From Ceratodon purpureus (taxonomy: Eukaryota > Streptophyta > Bryopsida > Pseudoditrichales > Ditrichaceae): a DNA stretch of 64,000 nt. The number at the start of each line of letters is the position of its first letter. Within the stretch, counting starts at the first letter, position 1. The stretch is from NCBI GenBank assembly GCA_014871385.1, contig CM026426.1, positions 93,561,315 to 93,625,314 on the forward strand. The letters are read 5' to 3'. Positions 43,177-55,466 of the stretch are shown one piece after another. Both the position numbers and the translations under genes were made by a program. The notes beneath the pieces are model-generated. The model did no database searches and was not told where the DNA came from. It saw only the letters and a program-made list of their open reading frames with translations.

Positions 43177-46100
43177 ATGAGGTCGACGTCGCCGTCGCCT
43201 TCTCCGTCGTCGTCGCGGAGTCGGCCGTCGAGCAGAGAGCACGCCGGGGTGCTGGAAGGATTTGAGCGTCTCTCCACGGATGCGTATGGGGAGAAGCCTT
43301 TTGCCGGGCTTGTAATATGCGTCACCGGCCTCTCGAAAGGTGAGTATCGTTTTCAGTCTGTCAATTTTGTTTTATCTTTTTGAGTTTCGATTGCCGGTTT
43401 GTGAAGATTCTATTTATTGTTGGTAGGATCTGGATAATTTCATGCAAATGATTGCTTCTTTGATGGTGTTGTTCATGAAATCCTCAATGGCTTTTTCCTG
43501 TCTACAAATCGTTTCTCAAGAGCGTTTAGTTCGCATCACAAGAGTGCAAGCATTGGGAATGTAGCGATTGTCTCAGAATCTTGTTACGAGAGCGTTTAGT
43601 TGTAATGCCGGGTTTGATGAGAAATTCCTTTGTTGTTTATCAATGACGGTGTTCACCTAAATTTTCATTAAAGTTGTTGAAAATGTTAAGAAAATTTAGC
43701 TTGCCTTACTCTATCCTTGTAAGTGTGGAGGTGGTGTGGAGGTGGAGTTGGTAAATTAGTTCGAGTTCGAAGTATGTGGCGCTTCGGAAAACATCAATAC
43801 GATTTGGAACTTCCTTTCCTTTTATGAAATGAATAGTATATTGATGAATCTGCATTGATGCGTTCTTAAGGAGTACATTCAATTGTCATTGGAGTGCAGA
43901 GGCTCGCAAACAGGTGCAGATGATGACTGAGCGTATGGGTGGCGAGTACAGCCCTGACCTCCACGTCAACTGCACTCATCTTGTTGTTCAAATATCCTTT
44001 TGATCTTGCTATTGCAAGGAATTTATGATGCTGATGATTTTATTTTATTTTATTTTCAGCTCAGTTAGTCTTACTTTGTTTCGAAGAATTAGTCTGAAAT
44101 TTGAAAAAGATGCTATGACAGGACTTCCTTTTCGTGCTGTGGTCTAACTCGTGTGTTTTGCATCATTTAAGGGAGTTTTTTAATATTTAGCGCTGAAAAT
44201 GAAATGTCTTCATTTTTATCACGCATGAGTTGATAGATGTAATCAAAAGAATTTCAATTTCATGGATAATTTGTGTAACTAAAATAACTCCTCTATATAC
44301 TAAGAAACCTGTCACTTGATCAAGTATCTTGGAAATTTCAGACGTTCCTTGACTACTTGCACAGCTGTAGCGGTCGAAAATTTGAGTATGCTCTGAAACA
44401 TGGATTGCATAGGGGCTTATACGTTGTCACATTGCCGTGGTTCTTAAATTCTGCTAAACAATATGGTATGCCGTGATTTATCCTCTCTGACTTTGATGCT
44501 CTTTTCCTCTGATTATGCATGAACTTCTTTTGTTATATAGCTTTGACCATTTAGATTAAACCCGGTCTCTCTATCTCTCCATTATAGCTGTTTTTGGGTT
44601 CCAGCTATTATTTTATAGACATTTCCATAGTTCAAGGCTGTAGTGGTCTGTGGTGGTCACAGATTACATGATAACATACTAAATTGCATTCTATTGCTTT
44701 TGTATCTTTACAGAGCGCTTAGATGAAGCTGTATACAGCGTCCAAAACACTAATCCGATTGGGAATACTCCTGAGAAATTCTCTGAAGCAATTGCCAGTA
44801 GCAGCTGGCAAAATTCGTGTATACCAGCTAAACTTGATATGGGGACTGGTTACAGACAGAACAATAGCGTATCGAAACTAAGGAGCTCTGCAGGATCGAT
44901 AATAACTTCAGCAAGCACGCCTCGTACACCACTCTCTTCGCAGACAAACCAGACATCGAATACAAATACAAATATTACAACTCTTTCAGGAGCCCGGTTT
45001 TATATAGATCCGGATCTTACCGACGATTTGCAGGCTAAGGTGAATAAACTTCTTATTATGTTCATCTTTGAGCAAGATCGTATTGTACATGTCATCCTTT
45101 TTGTCGTTGTTCTCCTACATATGTTGTATCAGCATAGTTATTACGCAAACTCATTTTGAACAATAGTAAAGATTAAGAGCAGCCACTTAATTATGTTCCT
45201 ATGTCATGAACTTATTCTTTCTTACCAGATTCCCTGATCTACTTTAGGAATTATATGCTTATGTCTGTTGAAATTGATATATACAGGTGCAAGATGCAGT
45301 TGAGTCATGGGGCGCAACTTGCGTAGAGATCTGGTCCAAGAATAGTAACACATCTCATGTTGTGTGTGACCCAAATTCTCTTTCCAAATATATTGGTCTC
45401 AATCTTCATCTTGTCTCTGTAAGGAACTTCCCTATCTATACTGTTCATTTAACTTTCATGTTTAGGCATCTGCTCATCTGATTTGAGTGAGAAACCGTGT
45501 TTCTACTTTGAAAGTTCGAAAGTGTGACGTGTTCTTTCTTAGAGATATGGGCTAAATAGAGGGGCTTCTCAGAAAAAAGAAAGGAAATGTATGCTAATGC
45601 CCAAGTTGTGTACAATCCAATGCAGCCCATGTGGGTTCTTTCTGCTCGGGATGGCTTCCCGTTACGATGTGTTCAATATTCAGCAGATCTTGCGAGAAAT
45701 GTGGCTGACCTTCTCCTGTCTGGCACGGACAGTGGTCCCCTGCCCAAGGTTAGTTGTATGTATTAGTCATATCTTTCCTTGATATTATCTGATTCTTTGA
45801 GACTTTACATAAATGTGAGGATTTTGTTGTCTAAAGATTCTAGAAATTCTGAGCATGGAAACTCTTACCGCAGAGAACTTCTTTTAGTTCAACTGATCTC
45901 TCATCTTCAAAACAATGTAAATGGCCTATTTCTGGCCTTTTTGAATGAAAATAATAATGATGAGCATCAAAACATTTAACACTGGGTATTTAATCGTCTG
46001 TACTGCGAAATTTATTTGTCTTTGTCAGGGTTCTATCAACTCCTATGGAAGGCCTGCCAATACCAGAACAGCAGATGCTCACTTGGAAGATCGACAAGCG

Positions 46101-47441
46101 AAGGCCACTTCAGCAAAGGCAGGAGTGCGTAGGAGACGAGGTCCCCGTATGCAGGTAATCTTATAAAACTTCTCTGAGCAGAATTTACATACTTCTTTGT
46201 GAGCTCGTGACTTAGTGATCTAGAAAAGGTTGTGCCTAGAATATGTTTCTCTTCCTCTTTATAATCTATCGTGCTCCTTGTAATTAGTGTTTCATCTTGG
46301 AATGTCTTTTTTTTTTTTTTTTTTTCCAATTTTCCAGTTAACTGACTCATAATATTGACACAGCCATGTAGGACATTGCCTCGACCAATCACTCCAACTT
46401 CCCTTCTGGACTCTGTATGTTGGGTAGTGACAGACACACCAACAGCTGCTGAAGTATACACTGATAGTTCTGGCAAGGTTATTCTCGAAAATGGTGAAGC
46501 GGAGAACGGTTATGAGGATGAAGGTCAATATCGGGAGCCAGGGAACAAAGTTTCTGATAAGGAGTTATACTCGAGAATTTTAAGCGAAAGGTAAAATATA
46601 TGTATTTACATTTCTCCAGGGTTGACTGGGGAGCAATAATATTTAAGAAGTGTCCAAAGTTAGGACTTGGTTTTCTTTTGGACACATGCTAGAAATCTTG
46701 TCTGAGAACAGAGAAGGGTGGTGCTGAAGAATTCCTATTTCTAGATGTGTGAGGTTTCCTTTCTTCATGTATTCTCTATTAAGTTCTAATTTTCTGTGTG
46801 CAGTGAAAAGCGGGAGATTGTGTTCCGAGGTGCCTTTTTGACAATACTATTTCCGATTGACCGTTTTTCTGAGCTGGGTCCTTCTGCGCGGACATTTTTC
46901 AGTGAGGGAGGTTTTTCTAGAGAGAAAATCATTGAGTTGATTCACTCATTTTATGAGGTAAATCTTCGATATTGTATCTTTTTGTCATACAAACTTTTTC
47001 TGCTCAGGAAACACTACTATAGTGCCTGATTTGCTTCATGTTTTTCAGCCTTTGGTACGTGGGAACTAGAGAACAGATTGCCTTGAGTGAATATTCTGAT
47101 GTGAGAGGTAGCAATGAAATGTGCTCCTTGCAAGTTCCATTAAAAACGTGCGGTATGTTTCTCTTTGCGCCTCTTTATCTTGGTTGCACCTTGTAGCTCA
47201 CGTACTATTTGCTGTGGAATAGGAATATCTGTCACCAGATGAGATCAATGCTGCAATTCATACGGATTCCAAGCATGCTGATAAACTCCGGACAGTGTAC
47301 ACCTCCAAAGAGGTTGACGACCTTGGTTACGTTCCTATACTACGGACTGAGTTCCTTGGTAGCCGGCGACAATTCGAAGGTTTGAAGAGGATCGGCCAGG
47401 AACCAACTAGTCATATTTATGACCTCTGGTTAGGTTCTTGA
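43177..47441 (+). CDS. BRCT-domain DNA repair/checkpoint protein (TopBP1-like group)
   Basis: ATG at 43177. Exons: 43177-43339, 43900-43991, 44363-44465, 44714-45039, 45287-45418, 45626-45748, 46029-46154, 46364-46590, 46804-46957, one uncertain near 47049-47150, and 47223-47441. Phases agree through 46957. BRCT 1: FAGLVICVTGLSK, MGGEYSP, CTHLVVQ, LYVVTLPWF. BRCT 2: ARFYIDPDL, VESWGATCVE, SHVVCDP, PMWVLSA. The tail has the blocks ITPTSLLDSVCW, YLSPDEINAAI and ILRTEFLGSRRQFEGL. BRCT pairs bind phosphorylated partners at damaged or replicating DNA. Intron 2 begins ATATCCTTT and ends AC, a U12 type. The exon near 47049 gives a stop (GTACGTGGGAACTAG) in the expected frame, while the next frame stays open to 47150. 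Either an alternative splice, an indel or a sequence error is needed there. Confidence 0.8.
43992..44362 (+). other. Probable U12-type AT-AC intron in the BRCT gene
   Basis: The intron starts ATATCCTTTT, the minor-spliceosome AT-AC donor, and ends TTGCAC. TTCCTTGAC (44345-44353), a textbook U12 branch site, puts its A 10 bases from the 3' end. Only this choice joins THLVVQ in phase to SCSGRKFEYAL and keeps BRCT 1 whole; no GT-AG pair does. Confidence 0.85.
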
Positions 47442-48719
47442 TGCTGTCTAATTTCCATTATAACTTTCCCCGGTTGCCACCAAAAAGTGATTCTGCTCAG
47501 AAAGAGAGGGTTCCCATGTAGATATTCATCCTCTAAAGAGGGTTTATGTTACGTCTTCAGGACTCGAATAAAAGCGCTTGTCACAACCAGGAAACGCTTC
47601 GATCTGTACTTTATTTCAACTTCTAAATCTCTGCGGAACTGAACACTAGAGTATGAATCTGTCTTCATATGATGTACAGCTTCCATTACTCTTTGCATCA
47701 GAACATCCCTTATTGTGAACTCGACAACGTCTGCCTCCTCCCCTTACGTATCTACTGGAGTATCTTCATTATTGATGATCACCGCAGACATCCTCCTACG
47801 GAACCTTCAAGGTATACATTGTACGAAACTCAATTCTCATTTTTTAAACAGCAGACTATTCCTCCTCGCAGCACGATGATATCGACACCGTATGCAGTGT
47901 TCATCTTCACAAGGACTCTCTGTAACTTAACCCTGGGGTTTCTCCCCTAAGGTTCCCTGCAACAGAACACTTCAACCATAGTAGAGTAAAATTCCAGAAG
48001 GCTGGTTAGAGTTATTCTTAATGTCACCGTGAGTTTTCAAAAGATAGAATGAGTTCTGCTTTAATGTATTATCATTTTCCACTCCAAATGGTTGGGAGGC
48101 ATGGAAGATTTTGGTGGTCTCTCTATATTCAGTGAGCAAGAGTTTATTGTTTTTAAGTTCAAAGAATGTGCCGTCATTCCAACTTCAAAAACTAGTTTTT
48201 TGAGAAACCAACATGTCTATTTACTATATATAGAGTGAGTGAATAAGACTGAATGAACCAAGAGTTTGTTAAGTGGCATGTCCTCATTTTCAACCCTAAT
48301 TCTATGCCTATTCTCGGCCTTTCTTGAAACTCTCTTCCGATCACATACCTAATCAAGCCACTTTTGACCTGTAGATAAAATAATTCAAAAGAAATTAAAA
48401 CCCATGGTATCTAAGTCAAATACCAAATGCTCGTACAAATAACTCAAGTAGGGTCAAAAATACCATCTCCAACCTGCCGACGATCGTCAGCTCACGTGCT
48501 ACAACGACGCCTCTCGTCCAACGATCATCGAACAAGACCTCTCCTCACGATCCAGGATGTGGACCGTGGATGTGGATAAGGTTTCAATACCCAAAGACCG
48601 CCACTATCTATCAAAGATGTAGAATATCTTAACCTCAATCTACTCCTCAAGCAGATACCAATGGCTCCGGGAAAGAGTAACGGATCTGGGTACTATTTTC
48701 CGTCTGTAGCCGCGGAATG
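47442..48719. other. Intergenic host sequence
   Basis: It holds the 3' flank of the BRCT gene and the far upstream of PSRP-3. The frame at 47669-47950 has no recognisable domain. I see nothing else. Confidence 0.5.
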
Positions 48720-48993
48720 GCACCCCTTAGCCGTGGAAGCACAAGGCTTTGTTTTGGAGAGATGATGACAGCATTTGCTTGGAGCTCAGATTGCATAGTT
48801 CGAGCCCTATATCTATCCTTACACAGATGCATATACCCATATCTACCTGGGCTGTACACAACAGTGGTTTCGGATTTTTGGTACTGGCCTCCGTGGAAGA
48901 GGAGCCCTTAGCCGGGGATGAACAAGGCTTTGTTTCGTAGAGACGAAGGCAGCATTGTTTCGAGCTCAGATTTGCAGCATTCGAGCTCGATTT
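48720..48993 (+). repeat. Diverged tandem duplication upstream of PSRP-3
   Basis: A segment from about 48722 (CCCTTAGCCGTGG, AACAAGGCTTTG-like, GAGCTCAGATT, TTCGAGC) recurs from about 48903 with scattered differences. The second copy ends some 40 bases before the start codon, so it is probably 5' leader or core promoter. Confidence 0.7.
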
Positions 48994-49033
48994 TGCGAAG
49001 CTTGAGCTTGATTGCGTCCTGAGTTTGTCGACC

Positions 49034-50253
49034 ATGGCGGCAGTAGCGTGCGCGGGAGTAGCTGCGTCGACGGCATCGGCGGCGGTGCAGTGGGCGCCAG
49101 CTGCGTCTGCGAGCTCCGGGGTGGGAGCTTCTCGGAGTGTCGCGTTCCGGGGCGCTGCTGTGGCAGTGAGGCCGCTCAGGGTTTGCAGGAAGCGTCAGGA
49201 GGAGGGCGTCGATGTGTTGCAGAGGAGGATGCAGGGGCTGACTGTGCGGGCGTCCGGTGAGGGTGAGAGCGCGCTCGCCTTGAACAAGCCCCAGGGCTCT
49301 GGCAAGAAGGTAGGCTTTTCTTTCTGTTAGTGTGGCGTTCTTTGAATGTGAGGATTCGCTTTGTTTGTGCCTATGTTTTTGGTGTACAATGTATTGGTTT
49401 CTCGTTGAGAAGTTCGCTGTGTTTTGCGATTAGTGGAGAGAACTTTCCGTCTCCATTTCGGGAGATTCTTGTATTGTAATAGAATGCAGCTCCGGCGAGT
49501 GCTTAAACAAAGGTTATGTAATTCTGAAGTTGAACCTGGCAATGTCGTTTGCGTTGTGGATTGGTTTTGAACTTATGCACTGAGTAATAACTCAGAGATC
49601 TGATTAGAAGCGTTAGGTTGCAGTAAATTTGGCTAGAACTACAAGGGATTTAGTCATTTCTAATCCCTACTTTTGTGAAATTACGTTTTCTAGGTTTGAG
49701 GGGTTAGGTTTGTGATATTTATCTAGGATTGATCTGCGAAGACTTGGGAAATGTTACTGCATCTGCAAGAAAATTTGAACTGTTTGGATTCAGCCATCAG
49801 GTCGGGATTAGTTCAGAAATTAGGTCTGCGTTGCTCTTGCTGGACTGATTGCAACTTTGGGAACGTCTGTGGGAGAATGGTTATATAAGGATGACTTTGC
49901 TGTCTATATATACATGGTTTTTCACGTGATGGTTCTGTTGGTGTACCTGTTCTTACACTACTGAATCCGCTTTGCAGAAGAAGATGGCTGTAGCTCCGGT
50001 AAAGAAGCAGAGGGTGTTGCTTAAGTTTTTGTGGTTGGAGAAGAACATCGGCATTGCCCTGGACCAGGTGGTACCCGGGCATGGAACCATCCCTCTCAGT
50101 CCCTACTTCTTCTGGCCACGCAAGGACGCATGGGAACAGCTCAAGGCCAAGCTGGACAGCAAGAGCTGGATCTCTAGGAAGAGGACCATTATCTTGCTTA
50201 ACCAAGCTACTGACATCATCAACTTGTGGCAGCAAAATGCCGCCAACCTTTAG
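49034..50253 (+). CDS. PSRP3: Chloroplast 30S ribosomal protein PSRP-3 (Ycf65 homologue)
   Basis: Two exons, 49034-49309 and 49978-50253, join in phase 0 to 183 codons. ATG 49034 is in a CGACCATGGCGG context. The first about 70 residues are rich in Ala, Ser, Val and Arg with few acids, ending near [12 protein letters not shown]: a stroma-targeting peptide. Exon 2 codes the family core, [32 protein letters not shown] and [16 protein letters not shown], at about its usual length of near 90 residues. PSRP-3 is a plastid-specific protein of the small ribosomal subunit that supports translation in chloroplasts. It is a normal, intact host gene about 670 bp from the MULE-B left end. Confidence 0.95.
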
Positions 50254-50369
50254 ATGAAGTCAGAGGTGTATTATTTAGATGTGCCCACCGAGTAGTTGTA
50301 ATGTGTTAATTAAATTCATCAATGAGAATCCTTCCACAATTTTTTTGGTATGCATGAAGCACTGAAGTT

Positions 50370-50455
50370 CTACTCCTTTTTCTGTCCATAAGAGAATGCA
50401 GAAATCAGTCCACTACTCCTTTTTCTGTCCATAAGAGAATGCAGAAATCAGTCCA
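50370..50455 (+). repeat. Perfect 43 bp tandem duplication after PSRP-3
   Basis: Units 50370-50412 and 50413-50455 both run from CTACTCC to CAGTCCA with no difference seen. They lie in the likely 3' flank of the gene. Confidence 0.9.
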
Positions 50456-50923
50456 ACACGATGTTGCTGCAATGCGAAGCGGAAATCTACTTAGCATCGG
50501 CAGCATTTAATTGGCAGGTCCAGTAAGAGCGTCCCTACCAAAAGCTTGGTGTTGTGTTGGAGCTATGAAGGTACGAAGTTATCAAAAGTTTGCATTGCCT
50601 ACCACTGGTACACACCAGTGACGGACTGATACCATTTGGTACATCCTAGAAAACAAGTGATCAGGTTTATGATGGTGAGCACCAGGGCTTTTAGTTTTGG
50701 CTTTAAAAAGTCAGATTGCACTAATATAATCACCCTGGCGAACCCACAGTATTAAAATGTTTTAGTAAATTGGTAGTGGATCGCCACAATTGCGTTCGCG
50801 GGCAATTTGGGAGCGCCAGATCACCGACAGATGGATGGTCTAGATCGTCTGATCTTGCCAGCTGGATCAGAAGTGGACAACCTGGATCATATGGGGTTTC
50901 CACTTAGAATTAGGGTTTGGGAT
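50456..50923. other. Host flank before MULE-B
   Basis: No gene is seen. Confidence 0.5.
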
Positions 50924-51240
50924 GGAGAACACTAAATGTCATGTAAGGAATGGTAAGGTTTGAATGGCGCGCCTCGGCGTCCGTCGTGGCCTGCCACGCT
51001 TGACGCCCGTTTTTCCCCGCGACCCGTCAGCGACAATAACTTCCATACGCGGTAACTAGGCACCGTCACCACCTGCAATCGTGACCTTTGTAACACTAAA
51101 CACTGGGTCCATGTGACATTGCCCGATAACCCGGACCCTATCCCAAAAATTGCTGACGTCAGCGTCACCTCATGTCAGATCCATCGTCCTCGTTGTTGCT
51201 TCTAGGGTTTTCCAGTGTTCTATGAGGTCTTCGATGTCGA
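50924..51240 (+). repeat. MULE-B left terminal inverted repeat
   Basis: The inner part (51174 to about 51215, GTCAGATCCATCGTCC onward) pairs with 63953-64000. The outer part is GC-rich with GCGGTAACT and GTAACACTAAACACTG, like MULE-A. Confidence 0.75.
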
Positions 51241-52079
51241 GAGAGGTACGTGACCATGCGCGTAGAGCGGGGGTTTGTAATGCGAGAAATTGTAGGTTGT
51301 TTAGGGCTCATTCCGGTAGTTCTCAGAGTGTAGCTTCTTCAATTGCAGCCCCAGTCGTTGTTGCAGCGTGTCATTTCTAGCCTAGGTGGAAGTCGAGAAT
51401 CATTGCCCCATGAATGAGCGTAGCGGCGTGGACATGACGGCCTCGGATAGGCGTGGAGGCAACGCATTCAAGTTAATGAGATTTTACTTTCGTAGCAATC
51501 GAGGCAATGGAGGTAAGTCCGCACGTTTCATTTCCTATCTCATTTTGTCGTTTGGAACATGTTCGAATTTCCGATCGCCTGTATGGACATCTCCACCACG
51601 GAGTTGGTTGACTTCTGCGTCATTCGCAGGAGCGATGCACAGAGGTCATTGGAGAAGGAGTTCGCGTTCTGGAGCATTCCAAGGTTAGCGTTTTTTCTAC
51701 TTTAAATGTGGCGAGTGTTTCCGCAATTTGGTTTAGGGTTAATTATGTGAAGAATATGTACATTTTTTCACATGGGGTGTTAGGGTTGATGTAAAGAGGT
51801 ATTGTTTTCTTCCCTAGAATATGCACGATTTACGGATTTAGTATTCTTGAATGCGTCCATGTGGAAAGTTATTCCTGGGTTCAGTCTTGTTGTCTAACTT
51901 TAATCTGTGGCAAGGACAACGTTAAAAGCGCGGAGGATGATTGGTACTACAACCCGGTCTACTGTAAGGGCGGTTGTGGAAATCCGATAGGTTTACTGAA
52001 TAGGTTTAGGTTTGTTTCTTTTTTCCGAAACGGTTGTTCGAACTGTGGGGCATCGACAGCAATTTACAGGGACATAGAC
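51241..52079 (+). other. MULE-B left leader
   Basis: It holds telo-box-like AGGGTTT sites (about 51205, 51735, 51780) and an open stretch from 51861 that reads into the accessory protein with a Cys-rich segment ([17 protein letters not shown]). That could be an extra N-terminal zinc-binding part, or the start may be the ATG at 52080, which matches the MULE-A start. Confidence 0.45.
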
Positions 52080-53263
52080 ATGGCGGAAGAGCCCGTGACA
52101 CTGTGGGCTGTGATTTACGGGATGGCCTACCAAGTCACCTACCCGAGTAAGAGGAGGGTACAGGATCTACAGAAGTTGTTCGCTACAATGTGTAAGGGTG
52201 CACTACAGGAGAGCGGGACGAGACGTTACTTTGTGTTTATCCATTGCGGCATGGATACATTCAATAACAAGATGATGTTGAACCGTCATAGATACATTGA
52301 CGGTTGTGAAGGCGCTATGTATCCAGACGGTACTAAAACTCTTCTACTTCCGTATCCAGATTTCAAGCCTAGCGAAGGGAAAAGGGTCGAGGTGATGTGT
52401 AAGACCAAGGGGGGTGGTATGGCAGTGAAGAAGACGTTGGTCCATCAAGAGGACAAAGGGGGAGAAGAGGGGGCGCACGCTGATTCAGATGATGAAGACA
52501 TCCTCGACTATGACTCAAACAAAGAGGATAGAGTTACGGGTGCGACGACGCGAGGGAAGGAGAACAGCAAGAAGAAGGTCCGGATCCCGCCAGCCACAGA
52601 CCTCTTAAGCGGGAAGGCTCCCCGCCGAAAAGGGAAGGGGCATGGGAGTCTAAGAAGAGGAACAAACTACGGACGGTCTTGAAGGCGGTGCCCGCGCCAT
52701 TCCACGCATGTAGGAAGCGTGCCCCGGCTGTACATTCGGACTACGCTGCAGAGAATGGGAATGATTTAGAGGAGGGCGCGGGTGACGAGCATGGTACAGT
52801 CGAGCCGGTAGGGGACCACGGCTGTCCTAAGACTGCAGTTACACCAACGAAGCTTGACGTGTCTGCTCAGATTGAGACTGTGGAGCGACTGCTATCTTCG
52901 GAAAAGCGGTGGATGGGGGGGTTGCCTGAAGGCGACAAATTCGTGGCATTGCCACATCCTACTATGCGCAATGGTCCCTCGACGACTACCTGTGACACTA
53001 ATGGCGAAGACGACTTCGTCGAAGATTCGGACCTTCCACCGCACTTGCGTGGGCCTACGGTGAGGGAGACCTTGAAGCAAAAGGCGGAGGCTAGTAAGGG
53101 CGCAGCAAGCGTGCGTGCTTCGAACGATAAACCTCGGAAAAAGAAGGGAAAAGTTGTCAACGTCATCCCGGCCGAGGTAAGTAGTAAATGGCAGGCAATT
53201 GATACGCTGCGTGAGAGATTTAGCATTAGGTACAGGGATGGTAGGGAGGGGGGGAAAGCCTAG
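52080..53263 (+). pseudogene. MULE-B accessory protein: beta-grasp-like N-terminus, IHC finger, charged tail
   Basis: It is the homologue of the MULE-A protein at 14042. The strand-turn-strand-helix start is [14 protein letters not shown] then [12 protein letters not shown]; next YFVFIHC...[10 protein letters not shown] (first finger Cys is Phe here), [13 protein letters not shown], then acidic and Lys-rich regions to 53263. One frame change near 52640 is needed, since 51861-52682 and the frame at 52679-53263 are different frames of one apparent protein. GTGACACT at 52095 lies within the first codons, and another copy at 52992. Confidence 0.6.
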
Positions 53264-53476
53264 ATGGGGTTCACGGATGCCCACGGTGTTGTTCCATTAC
53301 ACTGTATAGAGAGTGTAGAAAGTGATATACATTTTTTAGTCTCTGACTCCATCGGATGTCTCACTGAATAATTCTGGACGGAGAACCCCCGTAACGACGA
53401 TAGTAAATTCGTGTAGTGTCAGAGTGATCTCCAAGCGGGAGAAGAGCAATCCCTGCGAGATACCTCTTCTCAGGGA

Positions 53477-54384
53477 ATGTTAGTAGTGACACCGGTATCC
53501 GTAGAAGACATCAGTCGATCAGTTCGAGTTTGGGAAGAGGACTTCAGCGCCCTGTATGATCTACACCAATATTGGGCGGAGGGGAAGGGATGTCCTGGAC
53601 CCCTTACATACCATCCCAGCGCCGTCAAAAGGTTTACGACGCATTCCAAGCTACTGTACGAGCTCGAAAAATCCCATGTCACGAAGTACTGTAGAGAGTC
53701 AGACTTTGTCGAACGCCATCCACCGCCCCCAACTCGTCCAGAGAAACCTTGGACTCCAGGTTTATACCATCTGTGGGAGATCGGCCAAGGCGTGACACTA
53801 CCGTGGAGCTGGGAGTGCAAAAGTGGCAACAAGTTCGTCCAGAATTGGCATCAGTTGCTGGCAAAGCCCGAGCTCAAAGTTGGTTTGATGCGCTGTACAT
53901 ATTGGTGGACACTAAAAAAGGTTAGTGTCATAGATTCGGTCTAGTGCCACGAAGTATTTACATTGCATCTGCCGTATTAAAATGTTTAATTTCCCTAATA
54001 TAGGGATGATGTCCCAAATACAGTGCTACTTTTTCTGAAACAGGGTGATAAGAAGTCCCCGCTCCTCCCAGCCGTCATAGATGTAGTAAAAAATGCCATC
54101 GATGGCCTAGTTAAGAGTGTGGAAGAAGAAGTCGAGTACGAAGACCTTGAACCGCTGAGGTGTTACATTTAGTGGACTCTGGATTTCAGTGCGTACAAGA
54201 AGGCATTGGATGCCTACCGTGCTGATTTGAGGAATGCAGAGATCCAGAGAGAGGCCTTAGCCATGCTGACCTTCAGAGCAAGGTATGGAAGGCTCGACGA
54301 GAAAGTTCTGTGGGATTGGTGTCCTCTTTGGCGAATATTGTTCTTGTCCAAAGAGGTTCTCTCAACACTGCCGCCTCAACCTTG
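53477..54384 (+). CDS. Unrecognised MULE-B protein, two exons
   Basis: Exon 1 (53477-53920) joins in phase to exon 2 (from 54044) through GTTAGT and GAAACAG. It has many Trp residues (VRVWEEDFSALYDLHQYWAEG; PWTPGLYHLWEIG; CTYWWTLKK), then a helical region with a TAG near 54169. No family is recognised. It may be an N-terminal part of the ULP1 protein or a captured host gene. GTGACACT at 53792 is in codons. Confidence 0.45.
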
Positions 54385-54794
54385 ACGCCATGACGGTGAG
54401 AATCTCCCAATCTTGATAATTCCAAATTTGTGTTTTGTTCTCAGTGATTCATTATGGTGATTATATTTGCTGTTCTAACGGGTGTTGTTAATGTGTGAGA
54501 TGCAGCCGCAGAGGCTAAGAACTAAGAAGGATATTCAGCGCTAACCGATTGGAGCAGAAACAACCCAGTCCCTTGATATACGTATTTAGGGTCTTTTTAA
54601 AGTGCCAATATGGACAATTTTGACTGCTAACGTGTCCGGTGTACGGGTTGTCTTCTGATATTCTGAAGCAGGAGTGCCGCCAAGGGGTAAATGTGAAACG
54701 CGCCCTCTCCATATTCCTAGAAGAGGGATTATACCAGCACACGGGAGTACGGTTTGGTTCCGGAGAGGCTATGTGGATTTAAGTAGAGACTGAG

Positions 54795-55196
54795 TTGGAC
54801 AGAATCAAGGCGGGCGAAGGGGACGACATAGTGACAAATGTCATGGGCTGGGTGCATAGGGTTAGGCTGAGGGCGCTTCACGATTTGGCGGTCTGCCATG
54901 CAATGGATTTCAATAACATTTGGGCATCGACGAGCCACGACCGCTGGATAGAGCATGCTAGAACATGGGCACGGGTGCTTCGAACAAGAGAGGAAAACAA
55001 CGTGGGTTGGGTGCCGGTGGTGCATACTCCGAGTTGGAATCCTGGATTAGCAGCTTTGCGTTTGCGAATACAGGAAACTGTATCAGAGATCGAGGAAATC
55101 CTGAAGAGGGAAGACGAGTCTTATTGGTCGGTCTGTGCATGCGAGTACAGCGATGCACCAACTGTTTGGATTAATAAGAGTAGAGGGCACATATAG
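54795..55196 (+). CDS. Unrecognised MULE-B ORF, 133 codons
   Basis: It is open and helical (VHRVRLRALHDLAVCHAM; LAALRLRIQETVSEIEEIL) with a Trp-rich C-terminus. It probably belongs with the neighbouring + strand exons as one gene before the ULP1 domain. Confidence 0.4.
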   Translation: MDRIKAGEGDDIVTNVMGWVHRVRLRALHDLAVCHAMDFNNIWASTSHDRWIEHARTWARVLRTREENNVGWVPVVHTPSWNPGLAALRLRIQETVSEIEEILKREDESYWSVCACEYSDAPTVWINKSRGHI

Positions 55197-55466
55197 AAAG
55201 GGGCAGACTCGAGGGTGGCCTCCCCCGCTAGAGGGACACGTTCAGGTACAAGACCGGGTGACCATGGCGGGGAGATGTCCACCATGGAGTAAGAGGGCGG
55301 ATCAACAGGAAACGACACTAGCGCGACCATGGTACAAGATGATGTCATTTGCTAGGGGGTAACACGTGCATCCCATATCAGTGTCATAGGACACGTTGAA
55401 ATTGAGGACTCTGTTGTTGCCGAAGGAGCATCGACAGATGCAGTTATTGTCGACGATGTACCCGAT

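Noticed and set aside
42736-43242. 168-codon Arg/Pro-rich minus-strand frame
   Set aside because: It is the shadow of the purine-rich 5' leader and first exon of the BRCT gene.
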